In this document: one piece after another, positions 25,699 through 34,983 of the stretch | Layout: each line of letters begins with the position of its first letter | Numbering within the stretch: the stretch's first letter is position 1 | Source: Zeimonas sp039807785 | GTDB taxonomy: Bacteria > Pseudomonadota > Gammaproteobacteria > Burkholderiales > Burkholderiaceae_E | Assembly (NCBI GenBank): GCA_039807785.1 | Contig: JBDHRX010000002.1 | Coordinates: 45,405 to 109,404, forward strand | Reading direction: 5' to 3' | DNA: 64,000 nucleotides | Program-made: the position numbers and the translations under genes | The notes under the pieces: generated by a model | Seen by the model: only the letters and a program-made list of their open reading frames with translations | The model's database searches: none | What the model was told of the DNA's origin: nothing

Positions 25699-27542
25699 GC
25701 GGTTCGCCGTCTTCGGTTTCCCTGCTTCCGGTTCCGTTCTCCGGGCGGTTCACGCTGTCGGGCGCCGACGCCCTCGGGGCGCGGGAGGCCGATACGCCGG
25801 CGGCCGGCATCGCGGCGCTGTCGCGGGCGCGCGACGAGCGGGCCGGGGCGCTGGTCTTCGGTCGCCTGCGCTTCGTCGACGAGCCGCTGGCGCAGCCGCC
25901 GGCCGATCCGGCCGGTGCGTTGCTCCAGCGCTGGCGCCGGCACGGCGACGCCGTGCTGGAGTCGCTGGCCGGCGAGTTCCTGGTCGCGCTGTGGGACGAG
26001 ACGCGCGGTCGTGCGCTGGTCGCGGTCGATCGCTTCTCGACCTATCCGGTGTTCTGGGCGCAGCAGGGCGGCGCGGTCGGGTTCTCGGCCCGCCCGGCCG
26101 AGGCGGCGGCGCTCGCGGGCCTCGGCGCGGAGCTCGACCTGCAGGCGGTGCTGGCGTACACCTATTTCCACATGGTGCCGGCGCCGCTCAGCATCTTCGC
26201 CGGGGTACACCGGCTCGACCTGGGCGAGGCGCTGGTCATCGCCGACGGGCGCGCGGAGGTCCGGCGCTACTGGAATCCGGTATTCGAGGAACGCCGTCCG
26301 TTCGATTTCCAGGTCGAGCGCCAGGCTTTCCTCGACGCGCTGCGCGACGGCGTGGCCGAATGCACGGCGGGCCTGGAGCGCGACCGGGTCGGCTGCTTCC
26401 TCTCCGGCGGCACCGACAGCTCGACCATCGCCGGCCTGGTCACGCGCCAGTACGGCGCGCCGGCGCGCACCTTCGCGATCGGCTTCGACGTCGGCGGCTA
26501 CGACGAGACGATGTATTCGCGGCTCGCGGCCAGGCACTTCGGCACCGAGCACACCGAGTACTTCCTGACGCCCGACGACGTGCTGGCCGGCGTCGAGGCG
26601 GTGGCGACCCGCTACGAGCAGCCGTTCGGCAACGCCTCGGCGGTGCCCACCTATTTCTGCGCGCGCCTGGCGCGCGAGGCCGGGGTCGAGCGGATGCTGG
26701 GCGGCGACGGCGGCGACGAGCTCTACGGGGGCAACGAGCGCTACGCGAAGCAGGCCGTGTTCGCCTACTACGATCGCGTGCCCCGTGCGTTGCGCGCCGG
26801 GGTGATCGAGCCGCTGCTGTTCGGACCGCTGAAGGGCATCGATGCCGGGCTGGTGGCGAAGGCGCGCAGCTACGTCGAGCAGGCGCTCGAGCCCTTGCCC
26901 GACCGGCTGCAGAGCCGGTACAACCTGCTGAACCGGCTGGGCGCCGGGGAAGTGTTCACCGACGCGGTCCTGGCGCGGGTCTCGGTCGGCCAGCCGCTCG
27001 CGCTCGAGCGCGAGGTCTGGGCGCAGGCGCGGGCCGCGGCGGAGCCGGTCTCGCAGGTCAACCGGCTGCTCGCCTGGGACTTCAAGTTCACGCTCGCCGA
27101 CAGCGACCTGCCGAAGGTGACCCGGATGTGCAATGCGGCCGGCGTCGAGGTGGCGTTCCCGATGATCACGCGCGCGCTGGTGGAGCACTCGCTGCGGCTG
27201 CGCCCCGGGGAGAAGCTGAAGGGGCGCCGGCTGCGCCACTTCTTCAAGGAGTCGCTGCGCGGGTTCCTGCCCGATGCGATCATCGCCAAGCAGAAGCACG
27301 GCTTCGGCATGCCGTTCGGCGACTGGCTGCTCACGCACGAACGCCTGCGGGCGCTGGCCGACGACGCGCTGCGCTCGCTGGCGGCCCGCGGCGTGATCCG
27401 CGAAGCCTTCCTGCGGCAGTTGCTGGGGCAGCTCGCGTCGGGCCATGCCGGCTACTACGGCACGATGGTCTGGGTGCTGATGATCCTGGAGCTGTGGCTG
27501 CAGGCCTCGCCGCTCGCCGACGCGCGCATGGGGCGCGACTGA
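25695..27542 (+). CDS. Asparagine synthetase-like amidotransferase lacking Cys2
   Basis: A 615-residue protein of the AsnB type. The N-terminal domain keeps the class II fold character (GEFLVALWDE, SARPAEAAAL) but begins VSGSPSS with no nucleophilic Cys. The synthetase domain is intact: CFLSGGTDSST near residues 235-245, MLGGDGGDELYGG and the KQKHGFGMPFGDWL block for ATP and substrate. It probably needs ammonia from elsewhere or another nitrogen donor. It lies inside the XrtA operon between the PLP decarboxylase (GTGA overlap) and a glycosyltransferase, so an amide on a sugar acid or on the ACP-bound product is likely. Start GTG at 25695. Confidence 0.82.
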   Translation: MSGSPSSVSLLPVPFSGRFTLSGADALGAREADTPAAGIAALSRARDERAGALVFGRLRFVDEPLAQPPADPAGALLQRWRRHGDAVLESLAGEFLVALWDETRGRALVAVDRFSTYPVFWAQQGGAVGFSARPAEAAALAGLGAELDLQAVLAYTYFHMVPAPLSIFAGVHRLDLGEALVIADGRAEVRRYWNPVFEERRPFDFQVERQAFLDALRDGVAECTAGLERDRVGCFLSGGTDSSTIAGLVTRQYGAPARTFAIGFDVGGYDETMYSRLAARHFGTEHTEYFLTPDDVLAGVEAVATRYEQPFGNASAVPTYFCARLAREAGVERMLGGDGGDELYGGNERYAKQAVFAYYDRVPRALRAGVIEPLLFGPLKGIDAGLVAKARSYVEQALEPLPDRLQSRYNLLNRLGAGEVFTDAVLARVSVGQPLALEREVWAQARAAAEPVSQVNRLLAWDFKFTLADSDLPKVTRMCNAAGVEVAFPMITRALVEHSLRLRPGEKLKGRRLRHFFKESLRGFLPDAIIAKQKHGFGMPFGDWLLTHERLRALADDALRSLAARGVIREAFLRQLLGQLASGHAGYYGTMVWVLMILELWLQASPLADARMGRD

Positions 27543-28759
27543 TGCGCATCCTGCACATCCTCGATCATTCGGCGCCGCTGCACAGCGGCTACGTGTTCCG
27601 GACCCTGTCCATCCTGCGCGAGCAGCGCCGCCGCGGCTGGGAGACATTCCATCTCACCGGCCCGAAGCAGAACGCCGGAGCGCTCGAGCGCGAGACCGCC
27701 GAGGGCTTCGAGTTCCTGCGCACTCCGTACCGGCCCGGCGTCCTCGCGAAGCTGCCCGCGCTGTGGCCGGTGGACCTGATGCGGGCCACCGAGGCGCGCC
27801 TGCTGCGGGTGGCGCGCGAGATCCAGCCGGACATCCTGCATGCCCATTCCCCGGTGCTCGACGCCTGGCCGGCGATCCGCGTCGGGCGGGCGCTGGACAT
27901 CCCGGTCGTCTACGAGGTCCGCGCGCTCTGGGAGGACGCGGCCGTCGACCACGGGACCGCGGGCGCCGAGAGCCTGCGCTACCGCGCCACCCGGGCGCTC
28001 GAGACGCGCGCCCTGCGCCAGGTCGACGCGATCACCACGATCTGCGATGGCCTGCGCCGCGACATCCTGAAACGCGGCATCCCGGCGGCGAAAGTGACCG
28101 TGATCCCGAACGCGGTCGACATCGAGAAGTTCCCGGTGCTGGACGGCGTCGACGCCGGGCTCGAGCGCGCGCTCGGGCTCGAGGGTTGCGACGTGATCGG
28201 CTTCTGCGGCTCCTTCTACGGCTACGAGGGGCTCGATCTCCTGATCGATGCGCTGCCGGGCATCGTCGCGGCGCGGCCGAGCGCCCGGCTGTTGCTGGTG
28301 GGCGGCGGGCCGCAGGACGCGGCGTTGCGCGACCGGGCCCGGCTGCGGGGCGTCGCCGACCGCGTGGTGTTCACCGGCCGCGTGCCCAACGCGGAGGTCA
28401 ACCGCTACTACAGCCTGATCGACGTGCTTGCGTTCCCGCGTCATTCGATGCGCCTGACGGAGCTGGTCACGCCGCTCAAGCCGCTCGAGGCGATGGCCCA
28501 GGGCAAGGTGCTGGTCGCGTCGGACGTCGGCGGCCACCGCGAGCTGATCGAGCACGGGCGCACCGGCCTGCTGTTCGCCGCCGGCGACGTGAACGCGCTC
28601 GCGCAGGCCGTGTCGCGCCTGCTGGGCGATGCCAGCCTGCGCGACCGGCTGGCCACCGGCGGCCGGCGCTTCGTCGAATCGGAGCGCACCTGGGCGCGCA
28701 GCGTCGGCGGCTACGAAGCGATCTACGCGGCGCTCACCGCGCGGCGGGAGCGCGCGTGA
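27542..28759 (+). CDS. Glycosyltransferase, TIGR04063-like (XrtA-associated)
   Basis: A 405-residue GT4 transferase resembling the third sugar transferase family of XrtA loci. MRILHILDHSAPLHSGYVFR is its hallmark opening. VIPNAVDIEKFPVL connects the two domains and LVTPLKPLEAMAQGKVLVASDVGG carries the donor-binding Glu. It adds one sugar to the growing lipid-linked unit. The start overlaps the previous stop by one base (TGATG) and its stop overlaps the deacetylase start, so translation is coupled through this part of the operon. Confidence 0.9.
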   Translation: MRILHILDHSAPLHSGYVFRTLSILREQRRRGWETFHLTGPKQNAGALERETAEGFEFLRTPYRPGVLAKLPALWPVDLMRATEARLLRVAREIQPDILHAHSPVLDAWPAIRVGRALDIPVVYEVRALWEDAAVDHGTAGAESLRYRATRALETRALRQVDAITTICDGLRRDILKRGIPAAKVTVIPNAVDIEKFPVLDGVDAGLERALGLEGCDVIGFCGSFYGYEGLDLLIDALPGIVAARPSARLLLVGGGPQDAALRDRARLRGVADRVVFTGRVPNAEVNRYYSLIDVLAFPRHSMRLTELVTPLKPLEAMAQGKVLVASDVGGHRELIEHGRTGLLFAAGDVNALAQAVSRLLGDASLRDRLATGGRRFVESERTWARSVGGYEAIYAALTARRERA

Positions 28760-29709
28760 TCCTGCGCGCGCTCACCGCGCTCGCGGCGCCGGCCGGGGCG
28801 CGCAGCCGCCTGTCGGTGTTCTATTTCCACCGGGCGCTGGCCGAGCCCGACCCGCTGCTCCCCTACGAACCCGACGCGCGCATGTTCGACCGCATGCTCG
28901 GGTGGATCGGGGCCCAGTTCCGGGTCCTCGATCCGCTCGAGGCCTGCGACCGGCTGTACGCCGGCACGCTGCCAGCGCGGCCCGCCGTGATCACCTTCGA
29001 CGACGGCTATCGCGACAACTACACCGTGGCGCTGCCGATCCTGCAGCGCCACCGGATGCAGGCGGCGTTCTTCGTCGCGACCGGCTTCCTCGAGGGCGGG
29101 GCGATGTTCAACGACCGGGTGATCGAGGCGGTGCGGCGCTGCGAGGCCGGCGCGCTGCCGATACCTGGCGGTACCGCGATGCTGCCCACGGGCGATGCCG
29201 GTCAGCGTCGCGCGGCGATCGAAGCGATTCTCTCGGCGATCAAGCACCTGCCTCCCGATGAACGGAGGCTGCGCGTGCTCGAGGTCGAGCGTGCGGCCGG
29301 CGTGACGGAGCCGGCCGGGACCATGATGCATGCGGACGAGGTGACGGCCTTGCACCGCGCCGGCATGCGGGTGGGCGGACATACGCGTACGCACCCGATC
29401 CTGCTGGCGCTGGACGACGCGGCGGCCCGACAGGAAATCGGCGGGGGCCTCGACGACCTGGCCGCCATCCTCGGGGAGCGTCCGCAGTTGTTCGCGTATC
29501 CGAACGGCAAACCCGGGGGCGATTTCGACGAGCGCCATGCGGCGATGGTCGCGCATGCCGGGGTGCGCTATGCGTTCACGACCCGGGCGGGGGCGGCCAC
29601 GCGCGCCACGCAGCCCTGCATGCTGCCCCGTTTCACGCCCTGGGACCGTGACCGATGGCGATTCGGGCTGCGTGCCTGGCGCAACCTGGCCGGCTCGCCG
29701 ATGCGATGA
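28756..29709 (+). CDS. Polysaccharide deacetylase (CE4)
   Basis: A 317-residue NodB-type deacetylase. The metal motif is ITFDDGY with D82 and D83; the second motif GGHTRTHPIL provides the two His ligands, and FAYPNGKPGGDFD gives the third conserved element. It should remove N-acetyl groups from HexNAc residues of the repeat unit or polymer. No signal peptide is evident, so it may work on the cytoplasmic side before flipping, unlike the second deacetylase at 42302. GTG at 28756 overlaps the GT stop, and its own stop overlaps the flippase start (ATGA). Confidence 0.85.
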   Translation: MILRALTALAAPAGARSRLSVFYFHRALAEPDPLLPYEPDARMFDRMLGWIGAQFRVLDPLEACDRLYAGTLPARPAVITFDDGYRDNYTVALPILQRHRMQAAFFVATGFLEGGAMFNDRVIEAVRRCEAGALPIPGGTAMLPTGDAGQRRAAIEAILSAIKHLPPDERRLRVLEVERAAGVTEPAGTMMHADEVTALHRAGMRVGGHTRTHPILLALDDAAARQEIGGGLDDLAAILGERPQLFAYPNGKPGGDFDERHAAMVAHAGVRYAFTTRAGAATRATQPCMLPRFTPWDRDRWRFGLRAWRNLAGSPMR

Positions 29710-31193
29710 GGCAGCCGTGGTCGCGGCTGTTCAGGAGCCGGTCGGTGGTTTCGGGGGCGGCGCTCTACATCGCGATGCGCTGGTTCGACCGTTCGATCGG
29801 CGTCGTCAGCACGATCGTGCTGGCGCGCTTGCTGACGACCGAGGATTTCGGGATCGTCGCGCTGGCGAGCATCGCTCTGGGCCTGGCGGTCGTGTTGCTC
29901 GACCTGGGCATCAACCTGACGGTGGTGCAGCGGCGCGACATCGACCAGGACGAGCTGGACACGGCATGGACCCTGCGCCTGCTCCAGAACGCGGCGGTCG
30001 CTGCGGTGCTGGCGTCGTCGAGCGCCTGGATCGCCGACTACTACCACGACGAGCGCCTGGCGCCGGTCATCGCAGCGCTGGCGTTCGCCTATCTGCTCGA
30101 CGGCCTGACCGGCCTCGGGCCGATCATCTTCCAGAAGCGACAGGAGTATGCCCGGGAAGTCGCGTTCTTCATGTCCAAGCGCGCCATCGGCTTCCTCGTC
30201 ACGATGGCGCTCGCGTTCTGGTGGCGCAGCTACTGGGCGCTGATCGCCGGGACGATCCTGTCGAACGTCGCCGGCGTGGCGCTCAGTTATGCGATGCATC
30301 GCCAGATGCCGCGCTTCACCTTGTCGCGCTGGCGCGGTTTCTTCGGTGCGTCGTCGTGGTTGACCCTGCGCGCCATCGGCAGCTACGCCACCTCGCAACT
30401 GGACAAGCTGGTCATCGGTCGCCGGGATGGCCCGGCGATGCTCGGCGCCTACTCGATCGCCGACCAGGTGTCGGCGATGCCGGCGAGCGAGCTGCTGGCA
30501 CCCACCAGCAGAGCGCTGTTTCCGGCGATGGCCGCGAGCCAGGACGATCCGGCGAAACTGCGCAGGATCTACCTCTCCGCCCTGGGGATCCAGTGTCTGC
30601 TCGCCCTGCCGGCGAGCGTCGGGCTGGCGCTGGTGGCGGGCGACATGGTGCCGGTGGTGCTCGGCGAGAAGTGGGCCCAGGCGGTTCCCCTCATGGCCGC
30701 GCTGGCGCTGGCATACGGGATGAACTCTCTGACTTCGGCCGGGAACTACCTCCTGTTGAGCCTCGGGGAGTTCCGGTGGCAGGCCCTGTTGCAGTGGGGC
30801 ATGGCTGCCGTGCTTGCCTTGCTGGTCTTCGGTGCGTTCCCGCAGTCCGGAGGACGGGAGATCGCATGGTTCCGCGTCGTGCTCGGAGGGGTGGGCGTCG
30901 TTGCCGTGATCGGGCTGGTGACGTACCGGCTCCCGATCGTGACGATCACGGATATGGTGCGACAGTGTGTCCGGCCGGTGCTCGCGACGCTGGCGATGGC
31001 GGCCGTGGTGACCGGGATCCAGATCCTGGCTGCCGCATTGCCGCAGTGGCTGCGCCTGGTGATCGGAGTCGCGAGCGGTGCCGCGGCCTACGCGACGGCG
31101 TTGTTCGGAGCCTGGCGACTGGCCGGGCGCCCGGTTGGCGCCGAGCGGTGGATGCTGGAGCGCCTGGCTGCGCTCCTGGGGCGGCAGGCGTGA
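29706..31193 (+). CDS. Polysaccharide flippase (Wzx/MATE-like), copy 1
   Basis: A 495-residue integral membrane protein with many hydrophobic segments, of the polysaccharide transporter family. The conserved start SRSVVSGAALYIAMRWFDR and ARLLTTEDFGIVAL are followed by LDKLVIGRRDGPAMLGAYSIADQ in the middle. It should move the lipid-linked repeat unit to the periplasmic face. It overlaps the deacetylase stop (ATGA). The protein at 32632 is a close paralogue: the two align from Met onward with the same first 17-residue spacing. A glycosyltransferase lies between the copies. Confidence 0.9.
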   Translation: MRQPWSRLFRSRSVVSGAALYIAMRWFDRSIGVVSTIVLARLLTTEDFGIVALASIALGLAVVLLDLGINLTVVQRRDIDQDELDTAWTLRLLQNAAVAAVLASSSAWIADYYHDERLAPVIAALAFAYLLDGLTGLGPIIFQKRQEYAREVAFFMSKRAIGFLVTMALAFWWRSYWALIAGTILSNVAGVALSYAMHRQMPRFTLSRWRGFFGASSWLTLRAIGSYATSQLDKLVIGRRDGPAMLGAYSIADQVSAMPASELLAPTSRALFPAMAASQDDPAKLRRIYLSALGIQCLLALPASVGLALVAGDMVPVVLGEKWAQAVPLMAALALAYGMNSLTSAGNYLLLSLGEFRWQALLQWGMAAVLALLVFGAFPQSGGREIAWFRVVLGGVGVVAVIGLVTYRLPIVTITDMVRQCVRPVLATLAMAAVVTGIQILAAALPQWLRLVIGVASGAAAYATALFGAWRLAGRPVGAERWMLERLAALLGRQA

Positions 31194-31244
31194 CGACGGG
31201 GAACGGCCGATTGGACCGTGACATATTCGTGCGCGCTGCCGCAG

Positions 31245-31267
31245 CGATCTGTCAGACTGACAGATCG
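31245..31267. repeat. 23-base palindrome between flippase and glycosyltransferase
   Basis: Two perfect 11-base arms, CGATCTGTCAG and CTGACAGATCG, flank a single central A, in the 99-base gap between the flippase stop (31193) and the glycosyltransferase ATG (31293). No T-run follows, so it is a poor intrinsic terminator. It could be a processing hairpin, an attenuator or a binding site for a dimeric protein. Confidence 0.85.
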
Positions 31268-31292
31268 TCGGACTGCTGAGACCCAGGTCGGG

Positions 31293-32510
31293 ATGTACAA
31301 GCTGCTGGCGTTGGCGCCGAACCCGTGGCACGGGATGTGGATGAACCGGCAGCAGCTGCTGTCGCGTCTCGGAGCGACGCGCCCGGTGCTCTATTCGAGC
31401 GGGATCTGGGATTCCTGGCAGCTTCCGAACCGGGCCTGGCTCGCGTCGCCCCTGCTCGGTCGGACCACCCGCCACTGCAACGTCGACGTCGATGCCCCGG
31501 GCTTCTTCGAAGTTCGCTGGCACCATGTCCCCTCTCTGGACCGGAGAGCCACCCGGCACGCCGGGCGGCGCTGGCGGCGCACCCTCGATCGCTTCGAGGG
31601 GCCGCTGATCGCGCATCTCTTCTATCCGACCTATGCCGACTACCTCGACGGCATCGACGCCGATGCGCTCGTCTATCACGCCTACGACCTGTATGCATCG
31701 CAGCCGGGCTGGACACCGCAGCTCTCGGCCATGGAGCGAGGGTTGCTGGCGCGGGCCGATGCCGTCATCGCGTCGTCGGACGACCAGGCGACGCACCTCG
31801 AAGGCATCGGGGGCAGACCAGTGCACCGCCTCTACAATGCGGTGGACTATCGGGCGTTCTCGACCGCCGCGTCGGATCCGTTGCCGGACGACGTGGCCGG
31901 AATTCCCCATCCCCGCATCGGTTACGTCGGGCGCATCAACAAGAAGGTCGATCTTCCGCTGCTGGCCGGCCTCGCGCGGCGTCGGCCCGAGTGGCATCTG
32001 GTGATGGTCGGGCCGGTGCACGATCTCGATGCCGACTGTGCGGCCGCCCACGATGCACTGAGGCAGTTGCCGAATGTGCATTTCCTTGGTGCCAAGGCGC
32101 AACCGCTTCTCGGAAGATACATGGCGGCCAACGACGTCAACCTGATGTGCTACCGGATCGACCGGGGTTGGATCCGCTATGCCTATCCGTTGAAGATGCA
32201 CGAGTACCTCGCGACCGGTGTTCCGGTGGTGTCGAGCGACCTGCAATCGGTCGCCGGGTTTCGCGATGTGATCGACGTCGCCTCGACACTCGGCGACTGG
32301 GAGGAGGCGATTTCCCGCGCAGTGCGGCATCGATCCGAGGCGCAGCGGCACAAGAGGCAGGCTGCCGCAGCGATGAACGACTGGAGTGCGCGAGTCGAAC
32401 AACTGGACGCCATCCTGCTCGGTGTCGCATCGAAGGCGCGGGGGGTGCGGTCGACGGGGCGTGGGCACGAACTGCCGCCTGCGAGGCGCGTCGAGGGCAT
32501 CGATGCCTGA
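31293..32510 (+). CDS. Glycosyltransferase (GT4-like)
   Basis: A 405-residue protein beginning MYKLLALAPNPWHGMW, with ADAVIASSDDQATHLEG and LYNAVDYRAF between the domains, IGYVGRINKKVDLPLL at the second-domain start and YAYPLKMHEYLATGVPVVSSD as the donor-binding segment. This is the pattern of TuaH-like or GT4-related transferases. Start ATG at 31293 was preferred over 31218 because upstream residues include the palindrome and carry no conserved sequence. It lies between two paralogous flippases, so it may have moved together with one of them. Its sugar is unknown. Confidence 0.8.
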   Translation: MYKLLALAPNPWHGMWMNRQQLLSRLGATRPVLYSSGIWDSWQLPNRAWLASPLLGRTTRHCNVDVDAPGFFEVRWHHVPSLDRRATRHAGRRWRRTLDRFEGPLIAHLFYPTYADYLDGIDADALVYHAYDLYASQPGWTPQLSAMERGLLARADAVIASSDDQATHLEGIGGRPVHRLYNAVDYRAFSTAASDPLPDDVAGIPHPRIGYVGRINKKVDLPLLAGLARRRPEWHLVMVGPVHDLDADCAAAHDALRQLPNVHFLGAKAQPLLGRYMAANDVNLMCYRIDRGWIRYAYPLKMHEYLATGVPVVSSDLQSVAGFRDVIDVASTLGDWEEAISRAVRHRSEAQRHKRQAAAAMNDWSARVEQLDAILLGVASKARGVRSTGRGHELPPARRVEGIDA

Positions 32511-32631
32511 GTCGATGCGCGGAGTCGTGGCAACGGCGTCGATCGGGCGGCGAATGGGGATTCGTGCTTTCCTCGTCGCGCGCCGCTGGTGACGTCAGCG
32601 CGCTGGATCTGGCAGGGTGTCGGGCGGTGCG

Positions 32632-34137
32632 ATGAAGACGTTGCTGCGGAAGATCTTCGACAGCCGCTCGGTACTGTCCGGGGCGCTGCTCTATATCGCG
32701 ATGCGCTGGTTCGACCGGTTGGCCGGCGTGGTCAGCACGATCATCCTGGCACGTCTGCTGACGCCGGACGACTTCGGCATCGTGGCGATCGCGACGGTGG
32801 TGCTCGGCCTGGCGATGGTGATGCTGGATTTCGGCATCCAGGTCGCAGTGGTTCAGCTCCAGAAGCTCGATCGCGACGACATCGATACCGCCTGGACCTT
32901 GAGGCTCATCCAGAACGCGGTCATCGCCGTGCTGCTGATCGGGTCGGCGGGCTACGTGGCCACGTACTACCACGATCCGCGCCTGCAGCCGGTGCTGGTT
33001 GCGCTGGGCTTCGCCTACCTGCTCGAAGGGCTCACGGGCATGGGGCCGGTCGTGTTCCAGAAGCAGCAACAGTACGCGCGGGAAGTGGCGTTCTTCATGG
33101 CCAAGCGCGCGGGAAGCCTGGTGGTGACGATCGCGCTGGCGCTGTGGCTGCGCAACTACTGGGCGCTGGTGATCGGAACCGTCGTCGCGAACGTGCTCGG
33201 CGTGGCGCTGAGCTACACGATGTACCGTGTCGCGCCCCGGCTCACGCTGTCGCGCTGGCGCAGCTTCGTCGGGGCCTCGCTCTGGCTGTCGCTGCACAGC
33301 GTGTCCGGATACGCGTCGCAGCAACTGGACAAGCTGGTCGTGGGACGTCGAGACGGTGCGGCCATGCTGGGCGCCTACTCGATCGCAGACCAGATTTCGG
33401 CGATGCCGACCAGCGAGCTCCTGGCGCCGATCAGTCGCGCGCTGTTTCCGGCGATGGCGGCGATCCAGGGCGATCAGGAACGGCTGCGCCGGGTGTTCCT
33501 GCTCGCGCTGGGTATCCAGTCGATGCTGGCCTTGCCCGCCGCGATCGGACTCGCGCTGGTTTCGTCGGACCTGGTCGCCGTGGTCCTGGGGCCCGGCTGG
33601 AACCAGGCGGCACCGATCATGCTGGCGCTGGCGCTGGCCTATGGCGTCAATGCCCTGACGCACAGCGGCACTTACCTGCTGAACAGCCTCGCCAGATATC
33701 GTGAGCTCGCGCTGTTGCGCTGGGCCATGCTGGCCGTCCTGGTGCTGCTGATCTTCGTCGTTTCCCCGTCTTCGGATGCCCGGCAGATCGCCTGGTTTCG
33801 GGGCGAGGTCGCGGCGATCGGGGTGTGTGCGGTGATCTGGCTGGTCATGCGGCACCTTCCAGGGCTGTCCGTGATGGAGATCGCGAAGCAGGTGGTGCGG
33901 CCGGCCCTGGCGTCGCTGGTGATGGCGGGAGCCGTTCTCGGCCTGCAGCGCTTGGGCGCGGAACTGGGTGACTGGCAACGCCTGGCGGCCGTGAGCCTGC
34001 TGGGCGCGGTGGTGTATGTCGCGACGACCGGATTGCTGTGGAAGGTGGCGGGCCGTCCGCCCGGGGCGGAGGAATGGGTGTTGCAGACGCTGCGTTCGGT
34101 CGTTTCGCGCCTCAGGAACGATTCGTCCGGCGGTTGA
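32632..34137 (+). CDS. Polysaccharide flippase (Wzx/MATE-like), copy 2
   Basis: A 501-residue multi-pass membrane protein, paralogue of the flippase at 29706. Shared blocks include SGALLYIAMRWFDR, ARLLTPDDFGIVAI, YAREVAFFMAKRA, LDKLVVGRRDGAAMLGAYSIADQ and LFPAMAA. ATG at 32632 is preferred over GTG at 32617 because it aligns exactly with the start of copy 1. The gap of about 120 bases before it holds no gene. Two flippases may serve two repeat units, or one may be redundant. It ends a plus-strand unit and converges on the methyltransferase gene with a 39-base gap. Confidence 0.9.
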   Translation: MKTLLRKIFDSRSVLSGALLYIAMRWFDRLAGVVSTIILARLLTPDDFGIVAIATVVLGLAMVMLDFGIQVAVVQLQKLDRDDIDTAWTLRLIQNAVIAVLLIGSAGYVATYYHDPRLQPVLVALGFAYLLEGLTGMGPVVFQKQQQYAREVAFFMAKRAGSLVVTIALALWLRNYWALVIGTVVANVLGVALSYTMYRVAPRLTLSRWRSFVGASLWLSLHSVSGYASQQLDKLVVGRRDGAAMLGAYSIADQISAMPTSELLAPISRALFPAMAAIQGDQERLRRVFLLALGIQSMLALPAAIGLALVSSDLVAVVLGPGWNQAAPIMLALALAYGVNALTHSGTYLLNSLARYRELALLRWAMLAVLVLLIFVVSPSSDARQIAWFRGEVAAIGVCAVIWLVMRHLPGLSVMEIAKQVVRPALASLVMAGAVLGLQRLGAELGDWQRLAAVSLLGAVVYVATTGLLWKVAGRPPGAEEWVLQTLRSVVSRLRNDSSGG

Positions 34138-34176
34138 TGGCCGACCCTCCGGATCGTCCCGAACTTCCCGGCGCAG

Positions 34177-34983
34177 TCAGTCGACGACGCGCTCGTACAG
34201 GACGTGCAGCCATTTCGGGCGAGGGCGGGTCAACCGGATCGACAGATCGTCGAGTCGCGAGGCGGCAGATCCGAGGCACCGGGCGACGATCGACACCGTC
34301 GGCGGCGCGATCGCCGCGCCGCAGTGGATGCAGGGCTCATCCTGGTCGTAGGTGCCCCAGGGGAACCGGGCCGCGCGCATCAGCGCCCCGGCAAGAAAGG
34401 TCGTGCGCTCCCGGGTGGATCCGACACGCTCCTCCGCGACCGGCCGCAGCGTCGGGAACAGCGCATCGAGATCACGGCGCGTGAAGCGGTTGACGTGCCC
34501 GTATGGCGGATTGATGCCGCCGCAGCGGCCGCAGCGCGTGCGCGCCCGGCGCAGGTCCTGCTCGAAGGGAACCCCGATCAGAAGATGTCGCCGCACGACG
34601 CGCTGCAGCTCGTTGCACGCCTGAGCCAGGTCGCCGGCGGGGACGTGCTCGAGGACCTCGGCGCACATGACCGCGTCGAACTGCCGGTCCGGCCAGTGCA
34701 GGGCGCGCACGTCGGCGGCCACGCATTCGACGTTCGGAAGGTCGATGTCGGGACGGCTGAGGTCGAGCGCGGTCACGCGCGGGAACCGTTCGGCGATCCG
34801 TCGGGTGATATACCCGTCGCGCGAGCCGATCTCCAGGGCTTCGCTGCCGGGCGGCAGCATCCGGAGCAGGCTTCCGATACGCAACTGTTCGTCCGGGGCC
34901 TGGCGAAAGTGAGTCACTTGGTGGGGACCCCATCGGCGGGCCGTTCGGTCGAAATCGTGTGCCCCGGCGATTCCCGGGCTCAC
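34177..34983 (-). CDS. Class I SAM-dependent methyltransferase
   Basis: A 268-residue Rossmann methyltransferase. Motif I is LEIGSRDG (about residues 50-57), then AADVRALHWPDRQFDAVMCAEVLEHV forms the motif II-IV region. After the catalytic fold a Cys-rich part carries CGRCGG and CIHCG, four Cys that could form a zinc site. It may methylate a sugar or cap a chain. The GTG start at 34983 overlaps the stop of the O-antigen ligase gene by four bases (GTGA). It is the last gene in the long minus-strand XrtA/EPS operon. Confidence 0.8.
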   Translation of the reverse strand: MSPGIAGAHDFDRTARRWGPHQVTHFRQAPDEQLRIGSLLRMLPPGSEALEIGSRDGYITRRIAERFPRVTALDLSRPDIDLPNVECVAADVRALHWPDRQFDAVMCAEVLEHVPAGDLAQACNELQRVVRRHLLIGVPFEQDLRRARTRCGRCGGINPPYGHVNRFTRRDLDALFPTLRPVAEERVGSTRERTTFLAGALMRAARFPWGTYDQDEPCIHCGAAIAPPTVSIVARCLGSAASRLDDLSIRLTRPRPKWLHVLYERVVD

